A program made the translations under genes and the position numbers. Shown here one piece after another: positions 60,801 to 64,000 of a stretch of 64,000 nucleotides of DNA. The stretch comes from Streptomyces sp. NBC_00659 (GTDB lineage: Bacteria; Actinomycetota; Actinomycetes; Streptomycetales; Streptomycetaceae). Location of the stretch: contig NZ_CP109031.1 of NCBI RefSeq assembly GCF_036226925.1, forward strand, positions 6,634,001 through 6,698,000, read 5' to 3'. The notes beneath the pieces were generated by a model. The model saw nothing but the letters and a program-made list of their open reading frames with translations, was not told where the DNA came from and made no database searches. Each line of letters opens with the position of its first letter. Position 1 is the stretch's first letter.

Positions 60801-61153
60801 GGGGAGCCCCCCTTCGTGTGTGGAGGGGGACGGTAGCTGACTGGGCGTCAGGTTTCCAGAGCGCGGAACCGGTGGGGTCTGTCGATGGGAGGTGACGTTG
60901 CGGTAAGGGTGTGTCACGGCCCACGGCATGGGCCGTGACACACCCTGGGTACGCTGCGCGCACCCGTACGCACCCCGTGAAACCAGAGCAGTCGGCTTGC
61001 CGCCGCCCGCTGATACTGGGGCGTTGTGACTCCGCCCTGAAGGCTTCCCGTCGACGCGCGGCCGAGCGGCGGACCAGCCCGGCCCGCGGGGGCACGCGGC
61101 CCCCGCACGGACAACGCCTGGGCGGGGGACAGGTCACGCATACTGGGCTTGTT
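60801..61153. other. Divergent region between LLM gene and ftsY
   Basis: 353 bp, both genes point outward. Holds a perfect 17-bp-stem hairpin (60907-60945). No other gene. Confidence 0.6.
60907..60945. repeat. Perfect 17-bp stem hairpin in a divergent promoter region
   Basis: GGGTGTGTCACGGCCCA-CGGCA-TGGGCCGTGACACACCC. Terminator-like, but no gene ends here. Confidence 0.9.
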
Positions 61154-62356
61154 ATGGAAACCATCATCCTTGCTGTAGTCATCGCCGTGGTGGTGATCGG
61201 CGTACTCGGTGGGCTCGTCGTCGGCAGTCGCAAGCGGAAGCAGCTGCCCCCGCCGCCCCCCGCCGCCCCCGACATCACCGCCCCTCCGGCCGAACCGCAC
61301 GTCGGCGACGAAGCCGAGACGCCGCGCGAAGAACCGCGCCGCACGATAGAGGAGGTGGATCTCTCCGACGGCCCGGCCGCCCCGTCGGTCGTCGTCGAGG
61401 AACCTCCGGCCGCCCCCCAGATCGAGATCCCGGAGCCGACCGCGGGGCGTCTGGTACGCCTGCGCACCCGGCTCTCCCGCTCGCAGAACGCGCTCGGCAA
61501 GGGGCTGCTCACGCTGCTCTCGCGCGAGCACCTCGACGACGAGACCTGGGAGGAGATCGAGGACACGCTGCTCGTCGCCGACGTCGGTGTGCAGCCCACC
61601 CAGGAACTGGTCGACCGGCTGCGCGAGCGCGTGAAGGTGCTCGGCACGCGGACGCCGGACGAGCTGCGCGCCCTGCTGCGCGAGGAGCTGATCCAGCTGC
61701 TCGTCCCGGAGTTCGACCGCGTGGTCAAGACCGACTCGAACCTCGACACCCCGGGCATCGTGATGGTCGTCGGCGTCAACGGCACCGGCAAGACCACCAC
61801 CACCGGCAAGCTCGCGCGGGTGCTCGTCGCCGACGGCAAGAGCGTCGTGCTCGGCGCGGCCGACACCTTCCGTGCCGCCGCCGCCGACCAGCTCCAGACC
61901 TGGGGCGAGCGCGTGGGCGCGCGTACCGTCCGCGGCCCCGAGGGCGGCGACCCCGCCTCGGTCGCGTTCGACGCGGTCAAGGAGGGCATCGAGGAGGGTG
62001 CGGACGTCGTCCTCATCGACACCGCGGGCCGGCTCCACACCAAGACCGGCCTCATGGACGAGCTCGGCAAGGTCAAGCGCGTCGTGGAGAAGCACGCGCC
62101 GCTCGACGAGGTGCTGCTCGTGCTCGACGCGACCACCGGGCAGAACGGTCTGGTGCAGGCGCGTGTGTTCGCCGAGGTCGTCGAGATCACCGGCATCGTG
62201 CTGACCAAGCTCGACGGCACCGCGAAGGGCGGCATCGTCATCGCGGTGCAGCGCGAGCTGGGCGTCCCGGTCAAGCTGGTGGGGCTCGGCGAGGGCGCGG
62301 ACGACCTGGCGCCGTTCGAGCCGGAGGCGTTCGTTGACGCCCTTATCGGCGAGTGA
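61154..62356 (+). CDS. ftsY: Signal recognition particle receptor FtsY
   Basis: 400 residues. N-terminal membrane helix METIILAVVIAVVVIGVLGG; acidic Pro-rich A domain (to about 95); NG GTPase domain: GVNGTGKTTTTGKLA (G1), DTFRAAAADQL, DTAGRLHT (G3), TKLDGTAKGG (G4) and GLGEGADDLAPF. Docks SRP-ribosome complexes for membrane protein insertion. ATG 61154. Followed by a terminator; smc and ftsY are neighbours in many bacteria, here with three genes between. Confidence 0.97.
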   Translation: METIILAVVIAVVVIGVLGGLVVGSRKRKQLPPPPPAAPDITAPPAEPHVGDEAETPREEPRRTIEEVDLSDGPAAPSVVVEEPPAAPQIEIPEPTAGRLVRLRTRLSRSQNALGKGLLTLLSREHLDDETWEEIEDTLLVADVGVQPTQELVDRLRERVKVLGTRTPDELRALLREELIQLLVPEFDRVVKTDSNLDTPGIVMVVGVNGTGKTTTTGKLARVLVADGKSVVLGAADTFRAAAADQLQTWGERVGARTVRGPEGGDPASVAFDAVKEGIEEGADVVLIDTAGRLHTKTGLMDELGKVKRVVEKHAPLDEVLLVLDATTGQNGLVQARVFAEVVEITGIVLTKLDGTAKGGIVIAVQRELGVPVKLVGLGEGADDLAPFEPEAFVDALIGE

Positions 62357-62385
62357 CGAACCGCGTGAACGCGTAGGTGACCGAA

Positions 62386-62427
62386 GAAGCGCCCGCCCCC
62401 GCAGTGCTGCCGGGGGACGGGCGCTTC
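62386..62427 (+). terminator. Terminator of ftsY
   Basis: GAAGCGCCCG + CCCCCG stem with CGGGGG-a-CGGGCGCTTC return (16 pairs, one bulge), 30 bp past the stop. Confidence 0.85.
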
Positions 62428-62452
62428 GTCCTGTACGGACCGTTCCGGCGCG

Positions 62453-63115
62453 TCAGGCCCGCGAACGGTGTGCCACGTAGGCGAGCGTGCCCAGCAGCAG
62501 CCTGGCCGGGGGCGGCTTCGTGGCGGAGTCGAGAACGGGGGAGCGCAGCCAGCGGACCGGGCCGAGCCCCGCCCGGTCGGAGGGCGGGGCGGTGATGAAC
62601 GTGCCCGGGCCCAGGCCGTGCAGGTCGAGGGAGGCGTCGTCCCAGCCCATGCGGTAGAGCAGCTCGGGAAGTTCGGCGGCGGAACCGGGGGAGACGAAGA
62701 AGTGGGCGCGGCCGTCCGCGGTGGCCGTCACGGGGCCGAGCGGCAGACCCATGCGCTCCAGCCGGACGAGCGCGCGGCGCCCCGCCGGCTCGGCCATCTC
62801 GATCACGTCGAAGGTCCGGCCGACCGGCAGCATCACCGCGGCGCCCGGGAAGCCGGCCCAGATGCCGGTCGCCTCGTCCAGCGTCGTGCCCGCCGGGATC
62901 GTCGGGGCGAAGGCCAGGGGGTGCGCACCCGGTGCCGGGCAGTCGGCCCGGCCGCACGAGCACGCCCCCGCGGCGGCTCGGGCACCCGGGACCACGTCCC
63001 ATCCCCACAGTCCGGTGAACGCTGCTACGGCGGTGCCCTCCGACGAGCGGCCGCGGCGCCGTGCACCGGTCCGGATGTCGCGCATCGCCCGACTACTGCC
63101 GATCGTGAAGCCCAT
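62453..63115 (-). CDS. Primase/polymerase (Prim-Pol)-like protein
   Basis: 220 residues from ATG 63115 (GGAGGGGG upstream). N-terminal part of the bifunctional primase/polymerase family: FTGLWGWDVVPGARAAAGAC, SCGRADCPAPGAHPLAF (cysteine-rich stretch) and DATGIWAGFPGAAVMLPVG. The catalytic acidic motif of Prim-Pol enzymes is altered (FDVIEM), so it may be inactive. Position between ftsY and nsdA is conserved. Convergent with ftsY; divergent from nsdA. Confidence 0.8.
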   Translation of the reverse strand: MGFTIGSSRAMRDIRTGARRRGRSSEGTAVAAFTGLWGWDVVPGARAAAGACSCGRADCPAPGAHPLAFAPTIPAGTTLDEATGIWAGFPGAAVMLPVGRTFDVIEMAEPAGRRALVRLERMGLPLGPVTATADGRAHFFVSPGSAAELPELLYRMGWDDASLDLHGLGPGTFITAPPSDRAGLGPVRWLRSPVLDSATKPPPARLLLGTLAYVAHRSRA

Positions 63116-63562
63116 GCCCCCTCCAACGGGTCCGGTGCGCCCGTGGTTACGTGACGGAACCGGATTGTCACCCTCTGTTCCTGCCTGCCCGTTATCGCGC
63201 GATCCAGACGGCGCCTTGTCGCGCATGGGGTGGTGCGTTCGGCTCCGTGCGCCCTGGAGTGCGCTTCTTCGCCCACCCTTGGTCGTTCTGTGTCAAGTGA
63301 ATCGCGAGCAGGCCGACTGGAGTTCATTCGAAGGGGTGGCGAATGGTGGCGTTTCACGGATCGCCATGGCTGGACGCGTGATCGTAGGATTACTTTGAGT
63401 GCACGAGTCCTGGGGTTTTGTTTACTCGCGAGTATGCCAAGGGCAAGCCGGGTTCCCGTTCGAAGGGTGAGAACTACCGGACGCGCGGCCGTGTTTACGG
63501 GCATTCTGATAGGGCTTGGCGCAGAGCGGCGACAAGTGATCTCGGGGAGTGGGGGCGTTCCA

Positions 63563-64000
63563 GTGGGCGGCAACGGCGGAGGCGGGACGAACGCTGACAA
63601 GCGCCCCAACGAGCTGCTCGGCTCGTGGTTCGTGCGCAGTGGCTGGTCCAAGGGCGAGCTGGCGCGCCAAGTGAACCGCAGAGCGCGCCAGTTGGGGGCC
63701 AACCACATTTCCACGGACACCTCGCGGGTGCGTCGCTGGCTGGACGGGGAGAACCCGCGCGAGCCGATCCCGCGCATCCTGTCGGAGCTGTTCTCCGAGC
63801 GGTTCGGCTGTGTCGTCGCCGTGGAGGACCTCGGTCTGCGCGCGCCCCACCAGGCACCCTCCGTGTCCGGCATCGACCTTCCGTGGACCGGTCCCCAGAC
63901 CGTCGCGCTGATCAGCGAGTACTCGCGCAGCGACCTGATGCTGGCGCGGCGCGGCTTTCTCGGCAGTTCGCTGGGGCTCTCCGCCGGCCCGGCCCTCATC
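63563..64000 (+). CDS. nsdA: NsdA, negative regulator of differentiation (5' part)
   Basis: First 146 residues, cut by the window edge. GTG 63563 (MGGNGGGGTNADKRPNELLG); the frame is open back to ATG 63433 but lacks a ribosome site. N-terminal helix-turn-helix-like region: SWFVRSGWSKGELARQVNRR and TDTSRVRRWLDGENPREPIP. It matches NsdA, which represses sporulation and antibiotic synthesis in S. coelicolor; the identification rests on position and remembered sequence. Divergent from the Prim-Pol-like gene. Confidence 0.88.
   Translation, partial: MGGNGGGGTNADKRPNELLGSWFVRSGWSKGELARQVNRRARQLGANHISTDTSRVRRWLDGENPREPIPRILSELFSERFGCVVAVEDLGLRAPHQAPSVSGIDLPWTGPQTVALISEYSRSDLMLARRGFLGSSLGLSAGPALI

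Overview
The window is a very GC-rich stretch of actinobacterial chromosome, almost certainly Streptomyces. Codon third positions are nearly all G or C. GTG starts are common, strong terminator hairpins mostly lack U-tracts, and two conservon (cvn) operons are present. The gene order (cvn2, cvn1, gltX, Gln/Glu tRNAs, ndgR-leuCD, hupS, gpsA-ddl, thiL, rpmB, recG-rsmD-coaD, rpmF-rnc-mutM, acyP-smc, glcP, ftsY, nsdA) matches, from memory, the conserved Streptomyces core around SCO5537-SCO5582 of S. coelicolor. No database search was possible.

Layout. 1-9552 (minus): two tandem conservon operons, each encoding a membrane histidine-kinase-like CvnA, roadblock CvnB, DUF742 CvnC and Ras-like GTPase CvnD; the left one is cut by the window edge. 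10154-14403: a small unknown protein, an FAH-family enzyme overlapping gltX, a HAD phosphatase, and a five-gene tRNA array (Gln-Glu-Glu-Gln-Glu), the substrates of GltX. 14616-18827: the IclR-type regulator ndgR divergent from leuCD, then the nucleoid protein gene hupS. 18939-25329: cofC, an acyltransferase with gpsA, ddl, a DUF3515 lipoprotein, an Lrp-type ligand-binding protein, thiL and rpmB. 25594-29365: a FakA-like kinase and an EamA transporter with a divergent LysR regulator. 29450-34548: an HSP90-family ATPase translationally coupled to a very large TPR protein. 34715-42322: recG, rsmD, coaD, a DivIVA-like protein, a DUF177 protein, rpmF, rnc and mutM.

42385-51542 is an accessory island in an otherwise core region. 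It holds small unknown membrane and secreted proteins, a DinB-like protein, and an intact SMI1/KNR4 (SUKH)-Lsr2 fusion. It also holds a broken SUKH gene, two 95%-identical fragments of one tyrosine integrase (the larger has lost its catalytic tyrosine), and a tRNA-Ser 3' half with its terminator. An IS4-family element with 11-bp inverted repeats and a 10-bp target duplication sits against a truncated IS5-family element whose transposase has an in-frame amber codon. I read this as a decayed integrative element rich in toxin-immunity-like genes.

51563-64000 returns to core genes: a CAP-domain protein, acyP, a small coiled-coil protein, smc, a DUF4326 protein, the glucose permease glcP with a palindromic operator region, an LLM flavin oxidoreductase, ftsY, a primase/polymerase-like protein and the start of nsdA. 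The most promising leads are the HSP90/TPR pair, the SUKH-Lsr2 fusion with its relic neighbour, the tandem conservons with nearly identical CvnB proteins, and the small double-motif protein at 10154.
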